Source: Vreelandella rituensis (GTDB lineage: Bacteria; Pseudomonadota; Gammaproteobacteria; Pseudomonadales; Halomonadaceae). Taken from it: a stretch of DNA of 57,322 nucleotides. Below the pieces are notes generated by a model. It was not told the DNA's origin. It made no database searches and saw only the letters and a program-made list of their open reading frames with translations. This document shows, piece after piece, positions 1 to 7,816 of the stretch; the stretch's first letter is position 1, and each line of letters begins with the position of its first letter. Made by a program: the position numbers and the translations under genes. The stretch covers positions 1 through 57,322 of the forward strand of contig NZ_QPIJ01000023.1 in NCBI RefSeq assembly GCF_003336665.1, given 5' to 3'.

Positions 1-93
1 CTAAAAAACAATATTGCATCGTTACCCCGTCAAGAAGACGTCAGATAGCCACAAAGCTCGGATTACGTAGTCGTAAAGCGCTAAATAATGACG

Positions 94-228
94 CTACCGC
101 GGGCGTGATGAATAAAGCGGGGTCAGGTGTACCACCACCGCCCGATCACGTTCCAGCAGCAGTCGGGCGCGCTTTTCACTACACGGCATCAACGGCTGTT
201 TGTTCTTTCCCAATACGAACACCGCCAT
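94..228 (-). pseudogene. iscB: iscB remnant (RRXRR/PLMP N-terminal domain only)
   Basis: Reading from the ATG at 228, behind an AAGGAG ribosome site, gives 44 residues that begin MAVFVLGKNKQPLMPCSEKR and continue with RARLLLERDRAVV. This is the typical N-terminus of IscB, the RNA-guided nickase/nuclease of IS200/IS605 elements, including the PLMP motif that names the domain. After that the reading degenerates (VHLTPLYSSRPR then TAG at 94-96) where intact proteins continue with a phenylalanine-isoleucine-arginine stretch and then RuvC-HNH domains of several hundred residues. No RuvC or HNH sequence is seen in the 93 bases to the window edge. The gene is therefore a decayed remnant. The assignment rests on recognising the PLMP motif and on the omega-RNA-like sequence directly upstream. 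Confidence 0.75.
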
Positions 229-234
229 GCGATC

Positions 235-526
235 TCCTTCTTAAATAGAACCCTTACGGGCCTGGTGACGCAAGTCTTCCAACCTGTCTCCCCTCGGGAA
301 TGTCTGTAACCGGCTCCTACCTTGCGGTAGCGACCAGAACCTTCGGCGCTTTACCTTTCGCCAGCATGATCCTGATCTTCCAGAGCGCCGAACTGAGCGA
401 AGCATTCGGCGGTGGGTCTTGACGACCTATTGCAAACGTAGCGGGTTGGCTACCGCTTTCCCTGGTCAACCGGGCTTGCTGTCACAAGCCTCGTCCTTTA
501 GGCGAGGTAGTTGACTGCTATACTCT
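235..526 (-). ncRNA. Putative IscB omega-RNA
   Basis: The roughly 290 bases immediately upstream of the iscB remnant, on its strand, have the position and folding expected of an IscB omega-RNA. Visible hairpins include CGCCGAA/TTCGGCG (386-392 with 405-411), CTACC/GGTAG (317-321 with 326-330), a stem around 440-457, and the transposon-end hairpin CCTCG/CGAGG (489-493 with 503-507). The last is followed by the GTCAAC-type terminal sequence common at left ends of IS200/IS605-type elements. The guide would be read from flanking DNA just beyond about 520-545. The RNA looks better preserved than the protein gene. Boundaries are approximate and the call is by pattern, not by covariance model. Confidence 0.6.
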
Positions 527-658
527 TGTTTTTAGCTATTGTGCATTGAGTACTTAACCGAAAGTTTCCGGCGGATATCGCTGCATTTCTTGCGCTGGCG
601 CATTGAAGTCGATACGAGAAACGGGTTTACTGACAGGACATCCTATGAGGAATTCTCG

Positions 659-958
659 ATGAAAGGGTTTGGGATACCACTGCTTCGCCTACGAAATAGC
701 CGCCTGCTGGCGTTATTTCTGGTGCTGGTGCTGTCATTGAGCAGCTTACCAGCGCATGCGAGCATGGACGCCTGCCTCATCGATTGTACCCCTGCCCAAG
801 TAGAGATGCTGGATACCCATGAAGGCTGCGCCGCCTGTGCCGCCCTCACTTCAACGGGTATTTTTACCATAAACGCCCCCGATTCCCTGGCCATCGCTCC
901 CTTGATGGCTGTTGACGTTCACACGCCTCTTCCCCCGCGTCGACCTCCCAAAGCCTGA
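659..958 (+). CDS. Small exported cysteine-containing protein, copper cluster
   Basis: A 99-residue protein of unrecognised family. The start at 659 is preferred over the upstream in-frame ATG at 539 because a GAGGAA ribosome site precedes it and it begins directly with a signal peptide: basic residues, a Leu/Val-rich core, then LPAHA with likely cleavage after residue 33. The mature part has four cysteines (39, 43, 57, 60) in the pattern DACLIDC and HEGCAAC, and ends in a proline-rich tail. Its place at the head of a copper-handling gene row suggests a periplasmic metal-related role, but that is inference from context. It could equally be a membrane-anchored protein if the signal is not cleaved. 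Confidence 0.6.
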   Translation: MKGFGIPLLRLRNSRLLALFLVLVLSLSSLPAHASMDACLIDCTPAQVEMLDTHEGCAACAALTSTGIFTINAPDSLAIAPLMAVDVHTPLPPRRPPKA

Positions 959-1046
959 ACGAGCGACTGACACCTCCGTCAGTAACGGAAGCATTCGCTT
1001 CCTTAAAGAATATTTCGCATATTCCACGCTTGTCAGGAGTTACATC

Positions 1047-1226
1047 ATGATGACTGCATGCTTCAACGCCATGGGTAGCATGGGCTGGTTAGGCTGGCTG
1101 ATGCCTATCGTCATGCTCAGCCTATTAGGCTTAGGTATCGCCGCACTGGCTAAATATCTTTTTTCTTCTTCCTCCGCAGATTCCTCCTCTTCCGTAGATT
1201 CCTCTTCCAAGGGAGCTAGCGAATGA
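1047..1226 (+). CDS. Small single-pass membrane protein
   Basis: A 59-residue protein. The ATG at 1047 follows a CAGGAG ribosome site at 1034-1039; the longer reading from 912 has no such site and overlaps the previous gene. It has a Met/Trp/Gly-rich start (MGSMGWLGWLMP), one hydrophobic helix at about residues 15-38 and a hydrophilic serine-rich tail. Its stop overlaps the start of the DUF411 gene by four bases (ATGA), so the two are probably translated together. No family is recognised. Methionines near the membrane face would suit copper contact, but this is speculation. Confidence 0.6.
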   Translation: MMTACFNAMGSMGWLGWLMPIVMLSLLGLGIAALAKYLFSSSSADSSSSVDSSSKGASE

Positions 1227-1660
1227 ACCGTCCTATTATCGCCCTTGTGCTATCCACCGCTTTGATGACGGCCGGTACAGCGCAAGCCGCCCTGCCGAGC
1301 GAAGCGACCCTCTACAAGAATCCGCAATGTGGCTGCTGCGATGCCTATGCCCGACACCTGAAAACCTTGGGTGTCAGCGTTACCATCGTCGATGACGTCG
1401 AGGTAGGCAGCATCAAGATGAAAGCCGGCTTGCCCTACGGCCTTGGTGCCTGTCACACCACGCTGATGGGTGATTATGCCATTGAAGGCCATGTGCCTCT
1501 GGTTGCCGTCGAGGCACTGTTCGAGCAACAACCCGACATCGACGGCATCGGTTTGGCGGGCATGCCTATCGGTACCCCGGGTATGCCCGGCCCTCAACAG
1601 GCACCTTGGGATGTCTACCAGTTCACTGATCAAAAATCGCAACCCTTCATGACGCTTTAG
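1223..1660 (+). CDS. DUF411 (CopG-like) periplasmic metal-binding protein
   Basis: This 145-residue protein has a signal peptide of about 22 residues ending TAQA and then a DUF411 domain. It shows the family signatures: YKNPQCGCCDAYARHL near residues 31-46, the central GLPYGLGACHTTL and EGHVP. DUF411 proteins, including Pseudomonas CopG, occur in copper and other metal resistance clusters and bind metal through the CGCC and Cys-His residues. The gene overlaps the preceding small membrane gene by four bases and lies upstream of a Met-rich chaperone-like gene and copA, consistent with a periplasmic copper role. Family assignment is secure; the exact biochemical function is not known from sequence. 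Confidence 0.88.
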   Translation: MNRPIIALVLSTALMTAGTAQAALPSEATLYKNPQCGCCDAYARHLKTLGVSVTIVDDVEVGSIKMKAGLPYGLGACHTTLMGDYAIEGHVPLVAVEALFEQQPDIDGIGLAGMPIGTPGMPGPQQAPWDVYQFTDQKSQPFMTL

Positions 1661-1744
1661 GCATCAGCAACAAATTCTCGGCTATTTTTCGCCTCGGCTC
1701 GGCCACAACATCGCGTAACCGGCTGAGGCAGCCATACTTATCTC

Positions 1745-1759
1745 GTGGCATCTCGCCAC
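1745..1759. promoter_or_regulatory. Inverted repeat upstream of the Met-rich gene
   Basis: The sequence GTGGC-ATCTC-GCCAC is a perfect 5-bp inverted repeat in the 154-base gap between the DUF411 gene and the Met-rich gene. It may be an operator or a leader hairpin. No CueR- or CusR-type box was confidently recognised. Confidence 0.3.
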
Positions 1760-1814
1760 AAGGTGTTCAACGACACTGACACGATGGGCTGATGCGCCCG
1801 CAAGGAGATAAATA

Positions 1815-2492
1815 ATGAAACTATTCAATAGTTTGCCAAACATCCTTCTTAAGGACTCTCTCAAGGGCTTTTCAAAACAGGCCCTTGCCCTCGGTTTGGC
1901 CGTTTCGTTTAGTGCCGGTTCAAGCGTCGTTCTTGCGCAAGGCATGATGGGTGGCGGTCAAGGCGGCCAAGGAATGCACCAAGGCATGATGGGTGGCGGT
2001 CAAGGCGGCGGCCAAGGCATGCAACAAGGCATGATGGGCGGTGGCAAAGGCATGGGTCCTGGCATGATGCAGGGCGGCATGATGGATATGCCTTGCCCCA
2101 TGATGGGCGGAATGGACGGAATGGACAGCGCAGGAATGGGCATGATGCTGCAGGCCGACCCTGAACAACGTGAACAGTTGCGAGCGCTGATGGAGGAATA
2201 TCGTCCCACCCAATTCGAACGCATGGGCCGATTGATGAACCTACGCGACGAGATGATGGCGGCGATGCACCAATCCCGTCCTGACCCCGAAGAGGTAAAG
2301 GAAATCCATAGCCGCATGGCCGAGTTGCGGGGCGAAATGCTTGTCGAGCATATCCGTCATCGCAATGACATGGAGGAATTGCTGAGCGATGAGCAGCGCC
2401 AGCAGCGGAACAGCAGTTCTTCGATGCAGAATAACGCCTCTCCATCTACCGGTTCCAACGGTTCCGAAGGACGACAGGATACTCAACAGTAA
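1815..2492 (+). CDS. Met-rich Spy/CpxP/ZraP-like periplasmic protein
   Basis: A 225-residue protein behind a CAAGGAG ribosome site. It has a long signal region ending near residue 41 (VVLA-QGMMGG). Next come imperfect repeats of the type GMMGGGQGGQGM (about residues 43-100) with many Met-Met pairs, a MDMPCPMMGG segment, and an alpha-helical Spy/CpxP-like region (about 110-190; EQREQLRALMEEYRPTQ and repeated LRDEM/LRGEM). The C-terminal tail is low complexity (Ser/Asn/Gln). Methionine-rich periplasmic segments bind Cu(I), and the Spy/CpxP/ZraP family covers periplasmic chaperones and metal-responsive proteins. Sitting directly before copA, it is probably a periplasmic copper sponge or chaperone. 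Function is inferred from composition and neighbours. Confidence 0.75.
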   Translation: MKLFNSLPNILLKDSLKGFSKQALALGLAVSFSAGSSVVLAQGMMGGGQGGQGMHQGMMGGGQGGGQGMQQGMMGGGKGMGPGMMQGGMMDMPCPMMGGMDGMDSAGMGMMLQADPEQREQLRALMEEYRPTQFERMGRLMNLRDEMMAAMHQSRPDPEEVKEIHSRMAELRGEMLVEHIRHRNDMEELLSDEQRQQRNSSSSMQNNASPSTGSNGSEGRQDTQQ

Positions 2493-2529
2493 GTAGAAAC
2501 AATAAGTAGGTGGAAAAAAAGAACAGGAT

Positions 2530-2553
2530 GGGTGACCGTTCCATGGGTCACCC
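2530..2553 (+). promoter_or_regulatory. Hairpin in the copA leader
   Basis: An inverted repeat with arms GGGTGAC and GTCACCC lies between the Met-rich gene stop (2492) and the copA ribosome site (2567-2572). There is no T-run after it, so it is more likely a leader or mRNA-processing hairpin than a terminator. Confidence 0.35.
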
Positions 2554-2578
2554 ATTCCTCCCTTACAGGAGGCAAAGG

Positions 2579-4882
2579 ATGACAGATAACTCGACAAGGT
2601 TCCGGCTGTCGGTTCCGGGCATGGGCTCGGATCACTGTGCCGGTATCGTGCGCAAGACGCTCGAACGCCTGGATGGCGTGGAAGAGATCCAGACCAATAT
2701 TGCCAGCCATCGCGTAACTGTCAATGTGACAACCCAAGGCCCTGATGGCGAGACACTCAAGGAAGCCGTCGAAGGCGCGGGGTATGACGTCAAGGCGGTT
2801 CACGAGGAAAGCGACGAAGCAAATGATAGCGACGCCGACGCCCAGATCGAGCAGGACTATCTCCGGGAGGCGCGTAAACGCCTGATTATTGCCGCCATCC
2901 CCACCACGCTCATCATGATTCTGATGATGGTGCACATGTTCTGGGTGGCGATTCCCGGTTACCTGGCGATCATCGCCATTCTGGCCTTTCCGGTGGTGTT
3001 CCTTTATGGCGGTGCCTCTACTCACAAGGCCTCCTGGCGCTCACTGAAAAACGGCACCTTCAACATGGACGTACTGATTTCCATGGGCAGCCTGCCGCCC
3101 TATGTGCTGGGATTGATCGGTTTTTTCTATCCCATGACCTCGTTCATCGAAATGGCCGCCACCATCATGACCTTTCACCTGGTAGGCCGCTACCTGGAAG
3201 CCATGGCCAAGGGGCGCGCCTCACAAGCCATTCGTCGCATGATGAGCATGAGTGCCAAGACGGCACGCGTCGAGCGTGACGGTGAGGAAGTGGAAGTGCC
3301 GGTCAAGGAGCTGTCTCCCGGCGATATCATGATCGTGCGCCCCGGCGACAAGATACCCACCGATGGTGAAATCGTGGATGGCGAAAGCCATCTCGATGAA
3401 TCCATTGCCACCGGCGAATCCGTGCCGGTCTACAAGGGCAAAGGCGACAGCGTGATCGGGGCCACCATCAACAAGGAAGGCCGCCTGAGAGTCGAGGCCA
3501 CCCGCGTAGGCGGCGATACGTTTCTTTCCCAAGTAGTGAAACTGATCGATGAAGCCCAGGGCTCAAGGGTGCCCATTCAGGAATTTGCCGACCGCATGAC
3601 CGGTCGCTTCGTGCCCGCGGTGCTGATCATCGCCCTGACCAGTTTTGTGGTGTGGTTGGTGGCCGCCGACTCCCTGCGCCCATTTCTTGAATGGGGGGCC
3701 AGCTTTCTGCCTTGGGTCGACCCCACAGCCGCGACACCGATTCTTGCGATTCTTGCCGCCATCGCCGTGCTAGTCATCGCCTGCCCCTGTGCGCTGGGCC
3801 TGGCCACGCCTACGGCCTTGATGGTGGGCTCGGGCATCGGCGCCGAACGCGGCATCCTGATCCGCTCCGGTGAAGCCATCCAGACCTTCAAGGACATCAG
3901 CGTCATGGTGCTCGACAAGACCGGCACCATTACCCGGGGCGAACCGAAACTGACCGATGTGGTAGCGGCCGAAGGTATTGAGGAATCCCACTTGCTCAAG
4001 CTGGCGGCAAGTGTCGAGAATGCCTCTGAACACCCCATCGCCCGTGCAATCGTCGAGGGCGCCAAGGAGCGCAACGTAACCCCTGAAAACGTCAGCGAAT
4101 TCCAGTCCACCGGCGCACGCGGCGTGTCCGGCATCGTGAGTGGCGAGCAAGGCAGCGAGGAAAAGGTGTTGATCGGCAACCGCCGGTTGCTGGAAGAGGA
4201 AGGCGTCAGCGGCCTGGATGCGCTGGACGAGGCAATGAAGGATCTCGAAGACCAGGGTCGTACCGTGGTCATCGTCGCCGCGGATGGAAAAGCGCTGGGT
4301 CTGGTCGCGGTAGCCGATACCCTCAAGGAAAAATCGGTGGAGGCCATTCGTGGCATGCACGACCTCGGCCTGCATGTGGTGATGATCACCGGTGACAACG
4401 AACGCGCTGCCCGCGCGGTCGCCGATGAAGTGGGTATCGACGAAGTTCAGGCCGGTGTATTGCCGGAAGGCAAGGTCGATGCGATCAAGCAACTCCAGGA
4501 AAAATACGGCAACCATGTGGCCATGGTCGGCGACGGCATCAACGATGCCCCGGCGCTGACTCAGGCCAACGTAGGTATCGCCATCGGTGCGGGTGCCGAC
4601 GTTGCCATCGAAGCAGCGGATGTCACGCTGGTGCGCGGGGAGTTGACCGCGGTGGTGGATGCCATGCATCTCTCCAAGGCGACTTTCAGCAAGATCGTGC
4701 AGAACCTGATCTGGGCCAGCGGCTATAACCTGGCAGCCATCCCTATCGCCGCTACCGGCCTTTTACATCCCATGATCGGGGTAATCGCCATGACCGCCAG
4801 TTCGCTTTCGGTAATCGGCAACTCCCTGTTGCTCAAGCGACGCTACAGCCGTGAGCAACAGGGAGAAAACGAAAACGCTTGA
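2579..4882 (+). CDS. copA: Copper-exporting P1B-type ATPase CopA
   Basis: A 767-residue heavy-metal ATPase. The ATG at 2579 has an AGGAGG site seven bases upstream and starts right before the heavy-metal-associated domain, so it is preferred to the GTG at 2510. Landmarks: N-terminal HMA domain (about 8-70), eight expected membrane helices, actuator motif SIATGES, CPC metal site at residues 402-404 (ACPCALGLATP), DKTGT with phosphorylated Asp446, SEHP, ITGDN and VGDGINDAPAL. A C-terminal MTASSLSVIGNSL matches the helix-8 site of Cu(I) pumps. The HMA motif reads GMGSDHC, so the first cysteine of the usual GMTCxxC is serine. The protein should pump Cu(I) from the cytoplasm to the periplasm, where the upstream Met-rich and DUF411 proteins would receive it. 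Confidence 0.95.
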   Translation: MTDNSTRFRLSVPGMGSDHCAGIVRKTLERLDGVEEIQTNIASHRVTVNVTTQGPDGETLKEAVEGAGYDVKAVHEESDEANDSDADAQIEQDYLREARKRLIIAAIPTTLIMILMMVHMFWVAIPGYLAIIAILAFPVVFLYGGASTHKASWRSLKNGTFNMDVLISMGSLPPYVLGLIGFFYPMTSFIEMAATIMTFHLVGRYLEAMAKGRASQAIRRMMSMSAKTARVERDGEEVEVPVKELSPGDIMIVRPGDKIPTDGEIVDGESHLDESIATGESVPVYKGKGDSVIGATINKEGRLRVEATRVGGDTFLSQVVKLIDEAQGSRVPIQEFADRMTGRFVPAVLIIALTSFVVWLVAADSLRPFLEWGASFLPWVDPTAATPILAILAAIAVLVIACPCALGLATPTALMVGSGIGAERGILIRSGEAIQTFKDISVMVLDKTGTITRGEPKLTDVVAAEGIEESHLLKLAASVENASEHPIARAIVEGAKERNVTPENVSEFQSTGARGVSGIVSGEQGSEEKVLIGNRRLLEEEGVSGLDALDEAMKDLEDQGRTVVIVAADGKALGLVAVADTLKEKSVEAIRGMHDLGLHVVMITGDNERAARAVADEVGIDEVQAGVLPEGKVDAIKQLQEKYGNHVAMVGDGINDAPALTQANVGIAIGAGADVAIEAADVTLVRGELTAVVDAMHLSKATFSKIVQNLIWASGYNLAAIPIAATGLLHPMIGVIAMTASSLSVIGNSLLLKRRYSREQQGENENA

Positions 4883-5323
4883 TCAGGCGCGGGTGACGTA
4901 GCGCAATATCTCCACCACCTGCTCGGGGGTCGTGGCCCACGCCATGGCAGCGGCATCGACTTCCTTGAGTGGGTGAATGATCTCCTCACCATGCAAGGTG
5001 ATGTAAGGCTTGTCGAGTGCCGCGCAATACCCCGCATCAAAGGCGGCATTCCACTGCTTGTACTTGTCGCCGAAGCGCACCACCACCAAATCGCTTTGCT
5101 CGATCAGGGTGCGCGTGCGGATGGCGTTGACCTTGGATGATTTATGGTCACGCCAGAATTGATTGCCTTCCGTGCCCAGATGATCGCCGGCGGCGTCACT
5201 GGCTTCGTGGTCGGTCACCGGCGACGTGAAAACCACATCCAGACCGGCAGCCTCGGCGCCTTGGGCAATCTGCTCACGCCAATCGGTATGAATCTCGCCG
5301 GAAAGGTAGACATAAAAGCTCAT
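4883..5323 (-). CDS. YtoQ family protein
   Basis: A 146-residue cytosolic protein resembling the YtoQ family: it starts MSFYVYLSGEIHTDWR, with conserved segments VFTSPVTDHEASD, NAIRTRTLIEQSDLVVVRFGDKYKQWNAAFDAGYC and LHGEEIIHPLKEVDAAA. The family looks related to nucleoside 2-deoxyribosyltransferase-type folds, but its function is unknown. The ATG at 5323 has an AAGGA ribosome site; the in-frame ATG at 5356 has none. It is tail-to-tail with copA with no gap between the stop codons. Confidence 0.8.
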   Translation of the reverse strand: MSFYVYLSGEIHTDWREQIAQGAEAAGLDVVFTSPVTDHEASDAAGDHLGTEGNQFWRDHKSSKVNAIRTRTLIEQSDLVVVRFGDKYKQWNAAFDAGYCAALDKPYITLHGEEIIHPLKEVDAAAMAWATTPEQVVEILRYVTRA

Positions 5324-5396
5324 GCTGATTCCTTGTATTTTTCGAGTAAAACTCATCGGAGGGGCTCGGCATGATAGCGAGGAACGAAGCGAACCT

Positions 5397-6074
5397 TCAA
5401 CAAATCACACGATCCGCCAGCTCTTCCAGGTCAGCAACGGTCATGCTCGGCTCGATGGCCCAAGGGTCGAAAGGCGCCTCCGGGCTACGCCGCACCCAGG
5501 CGCTACGCAAGCCGGCATGGGTGGCACCTATCACGTCAAAGGCGTTGCTCGACACCAGCCAGGTATGTTCCGGGCGGGTTTCCAGGCGGTTGCGCAGATG
5601 GGCATACACCACCGGGTCGGGCTTGAATCGCTTGATCTCATCGACACTGATGATGTCATCCATGTGCGCTTTCACCCCGGCGCGATCCAGCAACTTTTCC
5701 ACCGCCTCCCGGGTGCCGTTGGAAAATGCCACGCAGCGTATCCCCGCCTGATGAAACTTGTCCAACGCGGGCGCTACATCGGCGAACGCGGGTAGTTCGG
5801 CGTAGCTTGCCATCAGGTGGTCATGGTCGTTTTCGCCAAGCCCCGCCTGCATGGAGCGGTCGGTGAACAATAGGGCATCGCGGGTACATTCGGAAAACGG
5901 CACGTAAGCGCCCATCAGCCCGCGTCGAAAACTGTATTCAAGTTGCTTGTCGCGCCAGCGACGAGCAAATTCCAGCGCTTTTTCAGGCTGTTTCAAGCGC
6001 CGCTCGAGTTCCACGGTGACGCCCTGGGTATCAATCAAGGTACCGTATACATCCAACGCGATAACTGGTTGCAT
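5397..6074 (-). CDS. Haloacid dehalogenase type II
   Basis: A 225-residue HAD-superfamily protein beginning MQPVIALDVYGTLIDTQG, in which Asp8 is the nucleophile. Other signatures are AFSNGTREAVEKLL, RFKPDPVVYAH and SSNAFDVIGATHAGL, the last typical of (S)-2-haloacid dehalogenases, which hydrolyse 2-haloalkanoic acids. The ATG at 6074 lies six bases after an AGGAG site. It follows the doe operon terminator on the same strand, so it probably has its own promoter. The natural substrate may be another small halo-acid or a phosphorylated metabolite. Confidence 0.85.
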   Translation of the reverse strand: MQPVIALDVYGTLIDTQGVTVELERRLKQPEKALEFARRWRDKQLEYSFRRGLMGAYVPFSECTRDALLFTDRSMQAGLGENDHDHLMASYAELPAFADVAPALDKFHQAGIRCVAFSNGTREAVEKLLDRAGVKAHMDDIISVDEIKRFKPDPVVYAHLRNRLETRPEHTWLVSSNAFDVIGATHAGLRSAWVRRSPEAPFDPWAIEPSMTVADLEELADRVIC

Positions 6075-6147
6075 GATAACTCCTGCCTTGGTGGATAGAG
6101 ATTGGCGACTAGGGATCTTAATGCATCTAGCATAGCTGGCCACTTCG

Positions 6148-6182
6148 AAAACAAAAACGCCGCTGTGTAGTGACACAGCGGC
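6148..6182 (-). terminator. Rho-independent terminator after doeD
   Basis: Read on the minus strand, a perfect 10-bp stem GCCGCTGTGT/ACACAGCGGC (6159-6182, loop CACT) is followed by GTTTTTGTTTTC. It lies 24 bases beyond the doeD stop and should end the doe transcript. Confidence 0.85.
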
Positions 6183-6205
6183 ACAGGGGTAGAGTTAGCC
6201 CGCTA

Positions 6206-7639
6206 TTAAACCGTAAAGGCAGCTTCTTTTTCACCGGTTTTAAGATCACCGGCGCGCACCAGCTCATCGGTCACTTTATCGACGGCGCGCTTGGCACGTC
6301 CGAGCATCTCGTCGACTTCGCTACGATTGATGGTGAGCGGCGGGGCAAAACCGAGAATATCGCCTTGCGGCATGGCACGTGCAATCAAATTTTCTTCCAG
6401 GGCGGCGGCGGCCACACGCGGGCCGACTTTCAATGCCGGGTCGAAATGCGCGCGACCGACGGCATCCGGAGAAAACTCGAGCGCCGCCATCAAGCCGACA
6501 CCGCGCACGTCACCCAGCAGCGGGTGGTCGCCGAAGGTGGCCTTGAGCTGTTGCTGGAAGTAGGCGCCGGTTTCAGCGGCGTTGGCCACCAGGCCTTCGC
6601 GCTCGATGATATCCAGGTTGGCGATTGCCGCCGCACAGCCCAGCGCATGGCCAGAATAAGTCCAACCGTGGCCGATCGGGCCGTATTCGCCAGTGCCCTG
6701 CTCCAGCACGCTCCATACCTTGTCGCCCACGATCACGCCGGAAAGCGGTTGGTAGGCGCTGGTAAGCCCCTTGGCAATGGTGATCAGGTCCGGCTTGATC
6801 CCGTAGAAATGGCTGCCGAAATCAGCGCCGGTACGCCCGAAACCACAGACCACTTCATCGGCGATCAACAGCACATCGTACTTATTGAGCACCGCCTGAA
6901 TCTGCTCCCAGTAGCCTTCCGGCGGCGGCACGATACCCCCGGTGCCCAGCACCGGCTCGCCAATGAAGGCGGCGACGGTGTCCGGGCCTTCCTCCAGGAT
7001 CATGGCTTCGAGCTTCTGGGCACAAAAGGCGGAGAATTCACGCTCGGTCATGTCGTGCTGCTCGGCAGCGCGCAAGTAGTAATGCGGTGCTTCGGTATGG
7101 CGAATGGTTTCGATAGGCAGGTCGAAGTGATCGTGGAATGCCTTGAGGCCGGTCAAGGAACCCGAAGCGATGCCCGAACCGTGATAGCCGCGCATCCGCG
7201 AAATGACCTTCTTCTTCTGCGGGCGACCCAGGACGTTATTGTAGTAACGCACGATCTTGAGCTGGGTTTCATTGGCATCCGAGCCGGACATGCCGTAATA
7301 GACCTTGGACATCCCCATGCCGGCGATTTTCAGGATGCGTTCGGAAAGCGCAATCTGCGGCTCGTTGGAATGACCTACATAGGTGTGGTAATAGGATATT
7401 TCCATGGCCTGATTGTAGATGGCTTCGGCGATTTCCTTGCGGCCATAGCCGATATTCACGCAGTACAAACCGGCAAAACCGTCGATAAACTCGCGTCCGT
7501 CCTTATCCACGATATTGATGCCCTGGCCCCCGCTGATCACACGACCCGGCGCGTCGCCATGGGCAAAATCACGCAGATGAGTGGAAGCGTGGAAGGTCAC
7601 CTTGCGGTCTCGGTCGATCAAATCCTGATGCTGGCTCAT
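6206..7639 (-). CDS. doeD: DABA aminotransferase DoeD (ectoine degradation)
   Basis: A 477-residue class III (fold type I) PLP aminotransferase. It has the YYGMSGSDANETQLK phosphate-binding region near 114-128, ADEVVCGFGRTG with Asp261 near the PLP nitrogen, and ITIAKGLTSAY with the Schiff-base Lys290. Class III members include omega-amino acid transaminases. In Halomonas elongata DoeD converts L-2,4-diaminobutyrate to aspartate semialdehyde as the penultimate step of ectoine catabolism. Its position next to doeC and near doeA, doeB and doeX supports that role. A GAGAGA-type ribosome site precedes the ATG. The gap to doeC (177 bases) is unusually rich in hairpins. Confidence 0.88.
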   Translation of the reverse strand: MSQHQDLIDRDRKVTFHASTHLRDFAHGDAPGRVISGGQGINIVDKDGREFIDGFAGLYCVNIGYGRKEIAEAIYNQAMEISYYHTYVGHSNEPQIALSERILKIAGMGMSKVYYGMSGSDANETQLKIVRYYNNVLGRPQKKKVISRMRGYHGSGIASGSLTGLKAFHDHFDLPIETIRHTEAPHYYLRAAEQHDMTEREFSAFCAQKLEAMILEEGPDTVAAFIGEPVLGTGGIVPPPEGYWEQIQAVLNKYDVLLIADEVVCGFGRTGADFGSHFYGIKPDLITIAKGLTSAYQPLSGVIVGDKVWSVLEQGTGEYGPIGHGWTYSGHALGCAAAIANLDIIEREGLVANAAETGAYFQQQLKATFGDHPLLGDVRGVGLMAALEFSPDAVGRAHFDPALKVGPRVAAAALEENLIARAMPQGDILGFAPPLTINRSEVDEMLGRAKRAVDKVTDELVRAGDLKTGEKEAAFTV

Positions 7640-7661
7640 GGCGTTCTCTCTGTACGGTGAA

Positions 7662-7682
7662 CCTCCCCACTATTTGGGGAGG
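7662..7682. other. Stable hairpin in doeC-doeD gap
   Basis: CCTCCCCA (7662-7669) and TGGGGAGG (7675-7682) form a perfect stem with a five-base loop, 23 bases upstream of the doeD start. On the transcribed strand no T-run follows, so it may be an mRNA-processing or stabilising element rather than a terminator. Confidence 0.45.
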
Positions 7683-7715
7683 GTATTTTATCATTGATGG
7701 CTAGCTAAATTTTTG

Positions 7716-7796
7716 GGCACCTAGCGGTGCCTTCGCCCGGCAGAGCCGGCCTCCCACGGTACCTACTCTCTTTTACTAGGCAAGGATGGTGGGAGG
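7716..7796. repeat. REP-like palindromic intergenic element
   Basis: Three inverted repeats in a row: GGCACC/GGTGCC (7716-7731), CCGG/CCGG around CAGAG (7737-7749), and CCTCCCAC/GTGGGAGG (7750-7757 with 7789-7796). The arrangement resembles the repetitive extragenic palindromes common in pseudomonads and halomonads. Copy number elsewhere in the genome cannot be seen here. Confidence 0.4.
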
Positions 7797-7816
7797 ACGT
7801 GTAAGCCGCGCGATGA

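Noticed and set aside
2510..2578. Longer N-terminus of CopA from the GTG at 2510
   Set aside because: The added residues include the leader hairpin at 2530-2553 and lie ahead of an AGGAGG site that fits the ATG at 2579.
6170..7660. Open frame of 496 residues on the plus strand over doeD
   Set aside because: It is antisense to a clear aminotransferase, has no recognisable motif or ribosome site, and such shadow frames are common in GC-rich DNA.
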